A stretch of 64,000 bases of DNA from Bernardetia sp. (GTDB lineage: Bacteria > Bacteroidota > Bacteroidia > Cytophagales > Bernardetiaceae): positions 13,395 through 77,394 of the forward strand of contig NZ_JAHDIG010000002.1 of assembly GCF_020630935.1 (NCBI RefSeq), given 5' to 3'. The notes beneath the pieces were generated by a model. The model ran no database searches. It had not been told where the DNA came from and saw only the letters and a list, made by a program, of their open reading frames with translations. Numbering within the stretch: position 1 is the first letter of the stretch; every line of letters begins with the position of its first letter. Shown here piece after piece: positions 18,767 through 28,300 of the stretch. The position numbers and the translations under genes were made by a program.

Positions 18767-20854
18767 ATGTTAGACAAATACATTTTCAAATTTTATTGTA
18801 ACTATCTAGTTTTATTCTTAACATTCACTTGCTATTTTTTTTGTGTATCTACTGTGTACGCTCAACTAGATAGCACTTACTCTGAAGGAGTAGAAGTAGA
18901 AAAGGATAGAAAAATAAAACAAAAAGAGAAAGAAGCAGAGCAGCTCATTTTGCAAGCCAAAAGTGCAAAGTCCATTAAAAAAGTAGAGTTGTTAGTAGAA
19001 ATATCAAATTTTTATAGAAGACAATTAAGAGATTCAGAAAAAGCATTAGAATATGCAACATTAGCAGTAAAAGAAGCCACCGAAATCAGAGATAGTTTTT
19101 GGATAGCCAAAACATCTATACACGCTGGAGTAATACATAGAAATCAAGGAGAATCTGATTTTGCACTTACTTTGTTACTTAGAGGTGTAAGCATAGCTGA
19201 AGAATTAGGAAACGATTCGCTCCAAACAGATGCTATTCATAAAGTAGCTGTTACCTATCTTCTTATGAGAGATTACGAACAGTCATATAAATATTCTATA
19301 AAAGAAGAAAAATTATGGCGAGAAATGGGTTCTGAATACGGATTTGCAAGTGCATTAAACTTGAAAGGAATCAGTCTTATCTATTTGAAACGTTTTGATG
19401 AAGCTATCGAACCTATAGAGCAAGGCTTAGTCATTGCAGAGAAATTAGAAGATGAAGATTTGATGTATAAATTATACTTTAATTTGGCAGATGCTTATCT
19501 CAAAAAAGAAGATTTAGGAAAAGCGACTTCATACATTTCTAAAAGTTCAGAGATAACAACAAGAATCAATGATAATTATGGCAATCTTGTCAATATGATA
19601 AAATTAGGGGAGATTTATGCAGCAAAAGGCGACCTCTCTAAAGCCATAAATACAGTGGAAGAAGGCGTAGATTTAGCCCAAAAATTTCGTTATGCTGCTT
19701 TGGTTCGGAACGGACATGAGGCATTACGTGATATTTACTTTAGAGCAGGAGATTATAAAAAAGCCTTTGAGAATCAAGCTATTGCTACAATTATGAATGA
19801 TAGCCTTTCAAATATCAGTCGTAAACACCAAGTAGCAAATATGCAAACGTACTATGAGTCAGAACGAAAAGCAAAAGAAAACCAACTACTAAGAGAAGAA
19901 AGTAAAAATAAAAGTCTTACAATTTATCTAGTTTCAGCAATTACGATAATAGCTCTTTTGTTAGTAGCTTTGTTTGTGTACAGCGCACAAATAAAAAAGA
20001 AAACTATTATAAGATTGCGTTCTCAAAATGATGAAATTCGCTCTGTATATGAGAAAATGTCTAAACAGACTGCTATCATAGAAAGTAATAATGTAACACT
20101 CAAACAAAGTATTAATTATGCTAGACTTATACAAAATGCAGTACAGGTAAATACAACGTCTATTTTTGATGAATTAAATGATTATTTTGTCATTGACCGT
20201 CCTAGAGATATTGTAAGTGGAGACGGATATTGGTTTGAGGAGCGAGAAGGAGAGTTTTATGTAGCTTTAGCTGATTGTACAGGACACGGAATTCCGGGGG
20301 CATTTATGAGTATTCTTTGTAATTCTCTTTTACAAGATATTTTTGCTTCACAGGCTGGAGTACGTTCTCCTGCTCAAATGCTCCTTGAGCTTCATAACCG
20401 TTTGCTCAACCACTTACACAAGCAGGCAACAAACATACAAGATGGAATGGATATAGCTATTTGTCGTATCAATACAAAAGAAAAAGCAATTACTTATGCA
20501 GGAGCAAAACAGCCTATGTTGTATGTAGATAAAGATGGAGAATTCAATCGCTTCAAAGCAGGGGCATTGCCTATCGGTGGACACGAATTAAAAATCAAAC
20601 GTAAATACGAAGACATAACTATTTATTATCAAGTGGGAGATACTATTTATCTTGCTTCTGATGGCTATCAAGACCAGTTTGGAGGAAAAAATGATAAAAA
20701 ATTTATGACAAAACGCCTATATACAATGCTTAGTCAAATTCACAAAATGCCACTACAAAAGCAAAAAATTCATATAGAGAATCAGTTGGAAAAATGGCAG
20801 GCAAATAATAGCCAAACTGATGATATTATGATGATTGGAATAAGATTATTATAG
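18767..20854 (+). CDS. TPR-containing membrane serine phosphatase (TPR-TM-SpoIIE)
   Basis: From the ATG at 18767 the protein has 695 residues; an upstream TTG at 18719 is a poorer start because the signal peptide would begin late. After the signal peptide (ending near TVYAQ), tandem TPR-like helices run to about residue 360. A hydrophobic segment (ISAITIIALLLVALFVY in outline) crosses the membrane near 385-405. A coiled coil and the linker INYARLIQNAVQV lead into the SpoIIE/PP2C domain with ADCTGHGIPGAFMS, DGMDIAI and SDGYQDQFGGK. It should sense an envelope partner through the TPRs and dephosphorylate a cytoplasmic phosphoprotein. No SiaC-like partner lies beside it. It stands alone between pdxA and the MsbA-like exporter. 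Confidence 0.9.
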   Translation: MLDKYIFKFYCNYLVLFLTFTCYFFCVSTVYAQLDSTYSEGVEVEKDRKIKQKEKEAEQLILQAKSAKSIKKVELLVEISNFYRRQLRDSEKALEYATLAVKEATEIRDSFWIAKTSIHAGVIHRNQGESDFALTLLLRGVSIAEELGNDSLQTDAIHKVAVTYLLMRDYEQSYKYSIKEEKLWREMGSEYGFASALNLKGISLIYLKRFDEAIEPIEQGLVIAEKLEDEDLMYKLYFNLADAYLKKEDLGKATSYISKSSEITTRINDNYGNLVNMIKLGEIYAAKGDLSKAINTVEEGVDLAQKFRYAALVRNGHEALRDIYFRAGDYKKAFENQAIATIMNDSLSNISRKHQVANMQTYYESERKAKENQLLREESKNKSLTIYLVSAITIIALLLVALFVYSAQIKKKTIIRLRSQNDEIRSVYEKMSKQTAIIESNNVTLKQSINYARLIQNAVQVNTTSIFDELNDYFVIDRPRDIVSGDGYWFEEREGEFYVALADCTGHGIPGAFMSILCNSLLQDIFASQAGVRSPAQMLLELHNRLLNHLHKQATNIQDGMDIAICRINTKEKAITYAGAKQPMLYVDKDGEFNRFKAGALPIGGHELKIKRKYEDITIYYQVGDTIYLASDGYQDQFGGKNDKKFMTKRLYTMLSQIHKMPLQKQKIHIENQLEKWQANNSQTDDIMMIGIRLL

Positions 20855-20950
20855 AATTACGACCTGTTAAAGCAGTGAAGCTAATATTCCCTTTAAGAGA
20901 TAGTTTTAACTTAGCAATAAAATACAACAAAAACACAGTTTCGTCTTGAT

Positions 20951-20971
20951 AACTGATAACTGATAACTGAT
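20951..20971 (+). repeat. Three tandem copies of a 7-bp repeat abutting the exporter start codon
   Basis: The unit AACTGAT occurs three times in a row, and the last copy shares its final AT with the ATG start at 20970. A change in copy number would alter the leader spacing but not the reading frame. The sequence may be a chance or remnant repeat. Confidence 0.6.
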
Positions 20972-22805
20972 GAATGTAATTTGGCGATTAATGGGCTTTA
21001 TGCGCCCTTTCAGAAATTTTGTACCTTTATACATACTGGTATCTGTTTTAGCTATTATTTTTGGAGCAATCAACTTTACACTTTTAGTACCACTTCTCAA
21101 CATATTGTTTCCAGACGAAACGCCTACAAAAATTGTAGGAGAAGCTCCTAATTTTGCTTGGACTTTTGGTTATTTTAAAGCTCTTTTCAATTATCACGTC
21201 TCAAAAACTGTTGTAGAAGAGGGAAAGATGGAAGCATTATATTTTGTCTGTAAAGTGCTTGTTATAACCGTTTTCTTATCTAATATTTTTCGTTATTTAG
21301 CTCTATTTATCGTTAATAACATTCGTTTTAAAGCGACAGCACGTCTTCAAAAAGCTCTTTTTGAAAACGTTCTTTCATTGAATGTGGGCTATTTTTCACA
21401 AGAAAGAAAAGGCGATTTGATGTCTCGTTTTTCAAACGATGCTAGAGAAGTAGAAAGTTCTGTTTACAATGAGTTTAAAAGCCTTTTGCGTGCGCCTCTT
21501 ACGTTTATTGTCTATTTCATTTTACTTGTGTATTGGTCGTGGAAACTAACACTTTTTTCTTTTGTGTTTTTACCGATTTCAGGAGGAATTATCGCACTTA
21601 TTTCAAGAAAACTTCGTAAGAGTAGTAATGTATCACAGACAACTCTAGGTGATATTTTGTCGATGTTAGATGAGCTTCTTTCTGGAGCAAAAATAGTAAG
21701 TGCTTTCAATGCCCAAAAATTTATTCTTTCAAGGTTTGACAAGCTCAATGAACGTTATCGCCATGCCAAAACTTCTTACGATAATAAAAGAGACATATCA
21801 GCACCACTATCAGAGTTTTTGGGTGTTATTACCATTGCTGTTATTTTGCTTTATGGTGGAAATATGGTAATTGATGGCGAAATATCAGCAGAAATTTTTA
21901 TTGCCTATATTGCTGTATTTTCTCAAATTATTCCTCCAATAAAAGAAGGTTCTACACTCATAACAAATATGCAACGTGGAATTATATCTGGAAGAAGAGT
22001 TTTGGAGGTATTAGATACAAAAACAGCAATAAGCGATTTGCCAAATGCCAAGAAATTAGAAAATTTTTCTGATAAAATAGAAATCAAAGACCTTAGTTTT
22101 TCATACAGAAATGAAGAAGATACAGAAAGAAAGGTATTGAATAACGTAAATCTAACTATAAACAAAGGCGAAATAGTGGCATTGGTTGGAATGTCGGGAG
22201 GAGGGAAATCTACCTTAGCTGATTTAGTGGCTCGTTTCTACGACCCACAAGAAGGAGATATTTTGTTAGATAATGTTTCCCTAAAACAGTGGACATTAGA
22301 GTCGTTACGTTCTCAAATGGGAATTGTTACGCAAGAGGCCATTCTTTTCAATGATACTATTTTTAATAATATTGCCTTCGGAATAGAAACTGCTACTGAG
22401 GAAGATGTAGAAAAAGCTGCCAAAATTGCCAATGCACACGAATTTATCATTAAAACAGATGAAGGTTATCAGACTAATATAGGCGACCGAGGAAGCAAAC
22501 TCTCTGGAGGACAACGTCAACGCATCAGTATTGCAAGAGCCGTTTTGAAAAACCCAGCTATTCTAATTTTAGATGAAGCTACTTCGGCACTAGATTCTGA
22601 ATCGGAACAGCTAGTGCAGGAAGCTCTTTACAAGCTAATGGAAGGAAGAACAACACTCGTTATTGCTCACCGTTTGAGTACAATTCAACACGCAGATAAA
22701 ATTATAGTTATCAATGAAGGCAAAGTAGTAGAAACAGGGACACACCAAAGCCTAATAGAGCAACAAGGAGCATATTCAAAACTTGTTGAAATGCAGACAA
22801 TGTAA
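20970..22805 (+). CDS. MsbA-like ABC exporter (lipid or multidrug half-transporter)
   Basis: The 611-residue half-transporter has an N-terminal six-helix exporter domain (about 15-310) and a C-terminal ATPase. ATPase marks are Walker A GMSGGGKST, signature LSGGQRQR, Walker B ILILDEATSALD, and the switch histidine in IAHRLST. The coupling helix motif NDAREVESSVYNEF fits the MsbA/LmrA class. In Bacteroidota such proteins are often annotated as lipid A export permease MsbA, but multidrug or peptide export cannot be excluded without more context. The ATG at 20970 overlaps a tandem heptamer. A long palindromic repeat follows 50 bp after the stop. Confidence 0.92.
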   Translation: MNVIWRLMGFMRPFRNFVPLYILVSVLAIIFGAINFTLLVPLLNILFPDETPTKIVGEAPNFAWTFGYFKALFNYHVSKTVVEEGKMEALYFVCKVLVITVFLSNIFRYLALFIVNNIRFKATARLQKALFENVLSLNVGYFSQERKGDLMSRFSNDAREVESSVYNEFKSLLRAPLTFIVYFILLVYWSWKLTLFSFVFLPISGGIIALISRKLRKSSNVSQTTLGDILSMLDELLSGAKIVSAFNAQKFILSRFDKLNERYRHAKTSYDNKRDISAPLSEFLGVITIAVILLYGGNMVIDGEISAEIFIAYIAVFSQIIPPIKEGSTLITNMQRGIISGRRVLEVLDTKTAISDLPNAKKLENFSDKIEIKDLSFSYRNEEDTERKVLNNVNLTINKGEIVALVGMSGGGKSTLADLVARFYDPQEGDILLDNVSLKQWTLESLRSQMGIVTQEAILFNDTIFNNIAFGIETATEEDVEKAAKIANAHEFIIKTDEGYQTNIGDRGSKLSGGQRQRISIARAVLKNPAILILDEATSALDSESEQLVQEALYKLMEGRTTLVIAHRLSTIQHADKIIVINEGKVVETGTHQSLIEQQGAYSKLVEMQTM

Positions 22806-22856
22806 GTAAATGAATAATCTAAAATTAGCTTTGTTGAACGAACGTTTGATAATGGG

Positions 22857-23007
22857 TAGTTAAGTAGTACAATTTAGTTTATAAAAACTATTGTCAAGGT
22901 CTGTTTTTTTCTTCGCAAAGACCATTGACAAAGTTAAAATTCAACTTTTTATAAAATTGCACTAGCTTTTGAAAATAACAAAATTATACCAGCTAACTAC
23001 TTAATTA
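22857..23007. repeat. Long imperfect palindromic element, copy A
   Basis: The ends form an 11-bp inverted repeat with one mismatch (TAGTTAAGTAG / CTACTTAATTA). Inside lie nested inverted segments, including CTATTGTCAAGGTCT paired with AGACCATTGACAAAG around a short TTC-containing loop. The whole 151 bp could fold into one long hairpin. A close relative lies at 46465-46618, with shared inner sequence and the same trailing CCATT context. Such non-coding palindromes resemble REP/BIME or miniature elements; I cannot tell which. Confidence 0.75.
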
Positions 23008-23108
23008 TCCATTGTCCATTTACCTATGTGTTTATGTGGTTCAAAAATTAGTCGTATTTTATCTTCATATAAATTATTATGACAAAAATCATTGTCTGAA
23101 TACCAAGA

Positions 23109-23136
23109 TTTGTATTTCTTTAGGCTATTAAATTTG
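23109..23136 (+). promoter_or_regulatory. Candidate promoter upstream of the acyl-ACP desaturase
   Basis: TTTG at 23109-23112 and TAAATTTG at 23129-23136 are spaced 16 bp, somewhat short for the phylum consensus. A second -7-like motif, TATATTTG at 23201-23208, lies closer to the start (23259) but lacks a clear -33 partner. Either could serve. Confidence 0.35.
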
Positions 23137-23258
23137 TATCTTGCAAATCAAAATAAACACCACACAAATACACACAATCAAATAAATAACTTATCAATTT
23201 TATATTTGTAAGAAAAAAATACAGATACTATAATAAATTGATGTTAAAAAAATAGTCT

Positions 23259-24254
23259 ATGAATAATGTACTCACCCTTTCGCCTTCTCGTTTGGAAGTG
23301 ATGCGCCACTTAGAAAGCTATGTGGACAAAATGACAACTAAATTTTTACGCCCAATTGAAAGTAATTGGCAGCCTTCAGACCTTTTACCAGATGCTTCTA
23401 AATTTGAATTTTTTGATAAAATAAAAGAGCTTCAAGAGCGAGCAAGAGAACTCTCTTACGATTTTTGGATTGTTTTGATAGGCGATATGATAACAGAAGA
23501 AGCGCTTCCAACGTATGAGTCGTGGCTGATGGATGTAGAAGGCGTACACCAAGGCGAAAAAGAAAACCCTTGGACAAAATGGGTAAGAGGCTGGACAGCA
23601 GAAGAAAATCGTCATGGCGACGTACTCAACAAGTATCTCTATCTTTCTGGCAAGGTAAATATGAAGCAAGTAGAAATTTCTACACAACACCTAATTGCCG
23701 ATGGATTTGATATAGGAACAGCCACTGACCCTTATCGTAATTTTGTCTATACTTCTTTTCAAGAATTAGCTACTAACATTTCACATAAAAGAGTAGCGCA
23801 GCTTGCAGGCTCACATGATAATACTGAATTGGAAAAGATGTGTAATTTGGTAGCTGCCGACGAAGCTCGCCATGCGTATGCGTACATGGCTTTTGTAGAA
23901 AAAATTATGGAAGTAGATACTAATGAAATGCTACTCGCTTTTGAGGATATGATGCGTAAAAAAATAGTAATGCCAGCCCATTTTCTTAAAGAAATAGGTG
24001 GAAAAGCTGGTGAAACTTTCAAACATTTTTCTGATTGCGCCCAACGACTAGGAGTTTATACAGCAGAAGATTATGTAGATATTATGGAAATGCTGATTAA
24101 AAAATGGAATCTTGCCAACCTTACAGACCTCAACGAAAAAGGAGAAAAAGCTAGAGACTATATTATGAAACTACCAGCAAGACTTATGCGAGTAGCAGAA
24201 CGAATGAAACCTGAAACAAGTGTAGGATACAAATTTAAGTGGATAGACGAATAA
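23259..24254 (+). CDS. Acyl-ACP desaturase (soluble diiron, FAB2-type)
   Basis: The 331-residue soluble protein carries two diiron-ligand motifs of the acyl-ACP desaturase family: EENRHGD near residue 125 and DEARHAY near 205, with carboxylate partners in preceding helices (EEALPTYESW, SFQELATN). The family introduces a cis double bond into saturated acyl-ACP, usually at C9, using oxygen and reduced ferredoxin. Length and motifs match stearoyl-ACP 9-desaturase homologues. There is no membrane helix. The gene stands alone, after a palindromic repeat and before a convergent YwqK-like gene. The exact chain length and position of desaturation cannot be read from sequence. Confidence 0.93.
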   Translation: MNNVLTLSPSRLEVMRHLESYVDKMTTKFLRPIESNWQPSDLLPDASKFEFFDKIKELQERARELSYDFWIVLIGDMITEEALPTYESWLMDVEGVHQGEKENPWTKWVRGWTAEENRHGDVLNKYLYLSGKVNMKQVEISTQHLIADGFDIGTATDPYRNFVYTSFQELATNISHKRVAQLAGSHDNTELEKMCNLVAADEARHAYAYMAFVEKIMEVDTNEMLLAFEDMMRKKIVMPAHFLKEIGGKAGETFKHFSDCAQRLGVYTAEDYVDIMEMLIKKWNLANLTDLNEKGEKARDYIMKLPARLMRVAERMKPETSVGYKFKWIDE

Positions 24255-24267
24255 GCTATAAATAATA

Positions 24268-24311
24268 AATGGTAAATCGTAACTTTTTAGTTTCTGATTT
24301 ACCATTTTTTG
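24268..24311. terminator. Bidirectional terminator between convergent desaturase and YwqK-like genes
   Basis: AATGGTAAATC pairs perfectly with GATTTACCATT, followed on the plus strand by TTTTGTTTT and on the minus strand by an AT-rich run. It lies between two converging stop codons, the expected place for a shared intrinsic terminator. Confidence 0.75.
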
Positions 24312-24313
24312 TT

Positions 24314-25057
24314 TTAGCTCTCTTCAAACTCTAAATCTTTGATGGGAAGTTTGCTGTTCTTTATTTTTTTGCGTTTGCCTTTTTTGTAGTAAAACCAATC
24401 GCCCACAACTTTTCCATTTTCATATTTTCCTTCATATTGAGGTTTTCCTTTTTCATCGTAGTGAATCCAATAACCACTTTTTTTACCCTCTGTATAGATT
24501 CCTCGGCTCATCACGATACCACTTTCATCATAATATGTCCAAGAACCTTGTTTTTTTCCGTTTTTATATGTTCCAGATTGTATCATACTCCCATCCGAAA
24601 AATATTCTTCTACTAAGCCATCCAACTGCCCTTTTACATAAAAAACTCTTCTAGCAAGCGTTCCATCTTCATAAAAAGATAACCAAAGACCTTCATAAGC
24701 TCCATCTCTATATACTCCTTTTCGTTTTATTTGTCCGTTGGGATAGTAAAAAAAAGCTGAATCTTGTAACATCCCATTTACCCACATTTCTTTTCTCTCT
24801 AATTTTCCTTCTGGAGTGTAATATTTAGAAATACCATTGAGTTTGTTGTATTGATATTTTTCAAAAGCCATAGTCGTTCCATTAGGATAATATAAAAACC
24901 AATAGCCTTCTTTGTTGTCTTTTACTTTTTTTCCCTCTGCTTTCAACGCTCCGTTAGTATAAAATTCTTGTTGCTTCGACTGTGCCAACCCATCTGATAA
25001 TGAATTAAGGTATAGGAAGAGAGTTAGAAAGACGATAGGATAATGCCAATTTTTCAT
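24314..25057 (-). CDS. Secreted YwqK/MORN-variant repeat protein
   Basis: The 247-residue product has a signal peptide (cleavage near SDGLAQ) and then about eight copies of a 22-24-residue repeat with the pattern G-W-x-Y-Y-x-x-G (examples: GYWFLYYPNGT, GLWLSFYEDGT, GSWTYYDESG). This is the MORN-variant repeat often labelled 'YwqK antitoxin'. That name comes from a Bacillus toxin-antitoxin pair and does not imply an antitoxin here, since the protein is exported and no toxin is adjacent. The C-terminus is Lys-rich (KKGKRKKIKNSK). In Bacteroidota these repeats are frequent in cell-surface or periplasmic proteins. The function is unknown. Confidence 0.85.
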   Translation of the reverse strand: MKNWHYPIVFLTLFLYLNSLSDGLAQSKQQEFYTNGALKAEGKKVKDNKEGYWFLYYPNGTTMAFEKYQYNKLNGISKYYTPEGKLERKEMWVNGMLQDSAFFYYPNGQIKRKGVYRDGAYEGLWLSFYEDGTLARRVFYVKGQLDGLVEEYFSDGSMIQSGTYKNGKKQGSWTYYDESGIVMSRGIYTEGKKSGYWIHYDEKGKPQYEGKYENGKVVGDWFYYKKGKRKKIKNSKLPIKDLEFEES

Positions 25058-25387
25058 GTATTTTTCTGTTGGACTAAACGTTATTAAGTTAATTTAGGTA
25101 CTATTTTTCCATAGCATTGGATGTGCAAACCCAACGTTATGAAGAAATAGACACGATTTGATTTTTTATGAATCATTGATAATCAGACCTGTAAAAACCT
25201 TGACAACCTTTAATAATTGTAAAAAAGATATGATTAAGAACTACCAATTACCATGCTACAATCCTGTTTTTCAAATTCTAAAATATCAGAATCCTTTGTA
25301 AAGTCAGAAAAAATAGTATTTTTGTAGTATCTAAATCTTAGCAACTGTTAAAAAATGTGTTTTCATTCAAAATAGACTATTTTTCCT
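25058..25387. other. Intergenic region between divergent YwqK-like and propeller phosphatase genes
   Basis: This 330-bp AT-rich stretch separates two divergent genes. It contains a short motif CAGACCTGTAAAAACCTTGA at about 25187 that resembles shorter fragments elsewhere in the window, and a good plus-strand promoter candidate at 25295-25324. No ORF of interest is seen. Confidence 0.5.
25295..25324 (+). promoter_or_regulatory. Candidate Bacteroidota-type promoter for the propeller phosphatase
   Basis: TTTG at 25295-25298 and TATTTTTG at 25317-25324 are 18 bp apart, close to the TTTG-N19-TAnnTTTG consensus. The implied leader is about 57 nt before the TTG start at 25388. This is the best promoter match I found in the window. 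Confidence 0.5.
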
Positions 25388-28300
25388 TTGAAACAATTAC
25401 AAGATAGACACTTTTTTTTAAACTTCTTTTGCTCATCTACTAAAAATTATTTCCATTTAGTAAGATGCTTTTTAGCACTGCTTTGTTTGTGTGTTGGAAT
25501 ATCTGTATATGCTCAAAAAGTAAATAAACACGCCCCATTTGACCCAAACAAACAGCTTTCTCAGTTTTTGATAGATATTTGGGATAGTGAAAAAGGGCTT
25601 CCTTCTAGCTCATTACTCCAACTTATTCAAACAAAAGACGGATACTTGTGGATAAGTAGTTACGATGGACTTTTGCGTTTTGATGGAAATAGTTTTGATA
25701 GTTACAATAAAAATACAAATGATGTATTCAAGACAAATAATGTCAATAGACTGAAAGAATCAAAGGATAGCACACTTTGGATTGGAACACAAGGAAGTGG
25801 TTTATTGAGCTACAAAAATGGTGCATTTCAATCTCATGGTTTAGAAAGTGAGTATATTGAAGCTGTCCATATTACAGATAATGGCGATTCTATTTATGTA
25901 GGTACTAGAGGAGGGGGAATGTTTGTATATGATGTAAACAAGAAAAAATTTACCCCTATTTTTACAAAAGAGTTATCTTCTGAGTCTATCTATGATATTT
26001 TAGAATATCCTAGAGGCAAATTTTGGTTAGCTACTCTCAAACAAGGTGTTTTGACTTTAGAAGAAAATAGGTTGCGCCAAGTACCCTCAGAGATAGAAAA
26101 TGTCCGTATATCTAAACTATATCAAGATGAACAAAAAAGAGTTTGGGTAGGAACATATAGTGGTATATTGAGATATGATAATGATACCTTAGTAAAACAA
26201 CTGCCAGAACTGTCAGAGGATAGAATTCATGATATGAAATTTGATCCAGCAGGAAACTTTTGGATAGTTACTCGTAATAATATTTATCGTCGTAATGTCT
26301 TGACAGAAAAATTGGAACTCCTCACTACAGAAACAGGAGAGGCGTTTGACGATGTACGTGCTATATGTTTAGACCAAGAGGAAGATTTATGGATTCCGAC
26401 TGCCCGACACGGACTTTGCCGTTTGCGTGATGGAAAATTTATTAACTATACTGTTCGTGAGGGACTCTCATACCCTGCTATAAATTCAGTAGGTGTGTAT
26501 GATACTACAGAAGTTTTGGTAGGTACAAGTAGTGGAACAATCCATCGTATAAATCCTGAAGAGAATAAAGTCTATGATTATCCAATCAAAACAAACCTCA
26601 ATGGGCAAGAAGTTTTTAACATACGACAAGACAAAACAGGCACAGTTTGGGTAGTTACCTATGGTGGACTACTAAAAAAAGAGCATAATGGCAATGAAAA
26701 ATTATATACTAGAAAGGATGGATTGCCAACAGATATATTACGACTTACCTATGAAGATTTGAAAGGACGTTTTTGGATAGGAACAAGAGGAGAAGGCTTA
26801 GTACAATACAAAAAAGATGAAAAAACAGGAAAAGAAGTTTTTGAGAAAATAGGCTTAAAAAGAGGTTTTACTCCAGACTTCGTAATGACAATAGCAGAAG
26901 ATAATGATGGTAATCTATTAGTAGGAACAAACAATGGAGGACTAGCCATAGAAAATGGGAGTACATTTGATTTGTTTACCATAGACAACGGTCTGCCTAC
27001 CAATCTAATTTTTAATATTCATTGTGATAAACAAAACGTAGTGTGGTTGGCGACAAATGCTGGTTTAGTACGTTGGAAAGATAAAAAAGCCTTTGTATTT
27101 GATGCTTCTTCTGGACTTCCTAACGAAACTATTTTTGATATTGTAGAAGATGATAAAGGCTATTTCTGGTTTTCTTCAAACAGAGGAGTATTGCGTGTAA
27201 GAAAAAATGAACTCAATGCTTTAGCCAATGGTGAGAAAATTCGATTAAATTGGACACAATATGATAAAGACGATGGAATGCGTTCAGAACAGTGCAAGGG
27301 AGCAACACAATCTCTACTATCTCCACAAGGAATTATATGGATTCCAACCAATAATGGAGTTTTACATATAGACCCAGATTTTTTACCTATCAACTCTCGT
27401 CGTCCTCCTGTATATGTTCAGAAAGTTTTGCTAGACGATGATTTGTTTTTAGAACCTGTAAAAGTGATTGTTAAGCCCAACCAGCAGCGTCTTATCATTG
27501 ATTTTACAGCACTTAGCTTTCGTGCGCCTGAAAAAGTCAAATTCAAATATAAGTTAGAAGGTTTTGATAAAGATTGGATAGTGGGAAAGGATAACAAAAG
27601 AGAAGCTGTATATACAAATTTACCCAACGGTACATACAATTTCCAAGTTATTGCTGCTAATAATGATGGGGTTTGGAACAATGAAGGAGCAAACGTAACC
27701 GTAGTAGTTCAACCTCATATTTACGAAACACCTTGGTTTATTGGCATTGTTATTCTCTTAATAGGAGGTTCTATTTGGGGAGTTGTAACTGCAAGAACAA
27801 AACAAATGCAAGCAAGAGCAAAAGAATTAGAGGAAATGGTAAAGTTGCGTACTGTTGAACTTCGCTCTTCCAATGAAGAACTGCTTACACAACAACAAGT
27901 AGTGGATGAAAGAAATAAAATTATTGAAGAGCAAAATCGAAATATAATTTCTAGCATAAATTATGCTAAGCGTATTCAAGTGGCAATGCTTCCAACGTCA
28001 GAAAAAATTAAGGAAATTCTGCCTCAATCTTTTATTCTTTTCCTTCCAAGAGATATAGTTTCTGGAGACTTTTATTGGATGGAAGAGCAAAGTGATAAAG
28101 TGGTGGTAGCAACAGCAGATTGTACTGGACATGGAGTTCCAGGGGCTTTTATGTCGCTGATAGGAAATGACATGCTCAACAAAGTAATCTTAGACTATTC
28201 TATTTCGCAATCTAATTTGATTTTAGATGTCCTCAATGAAGAAGTAAGTAATATCTTAAAACAGAGAGAAACTGAAAATCGTGATGGAATGGATATGAAT

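Larger units (their letters stand above)
22806..23258. other. Intergenic region between the exporter and desaturase genes
   Basis: This 453-bp stretch holds palindromic element copy A (22857-23007) and then an AT-rich promoter-like zone (23030-23258). No credible ORF is seen. The promoter-like motifs are listed separately. Confidence 0.6.

Noticed and set aside
22857-23007. CRISPR array or attachment site in the repeat-rich gaps
   Set aside because: There are no regularly spaced direct repeats with unique spacers, and no integrase, cas gene or tRNA nearby.
24314-25057. YwqK label as antitoxin of a toxin-antitoxin pair
   Set aside because: The protein has a signal peptide, is made of MORN-variant repeats and has no adjacent toxin gene, so the antitoxin reading is not supported.
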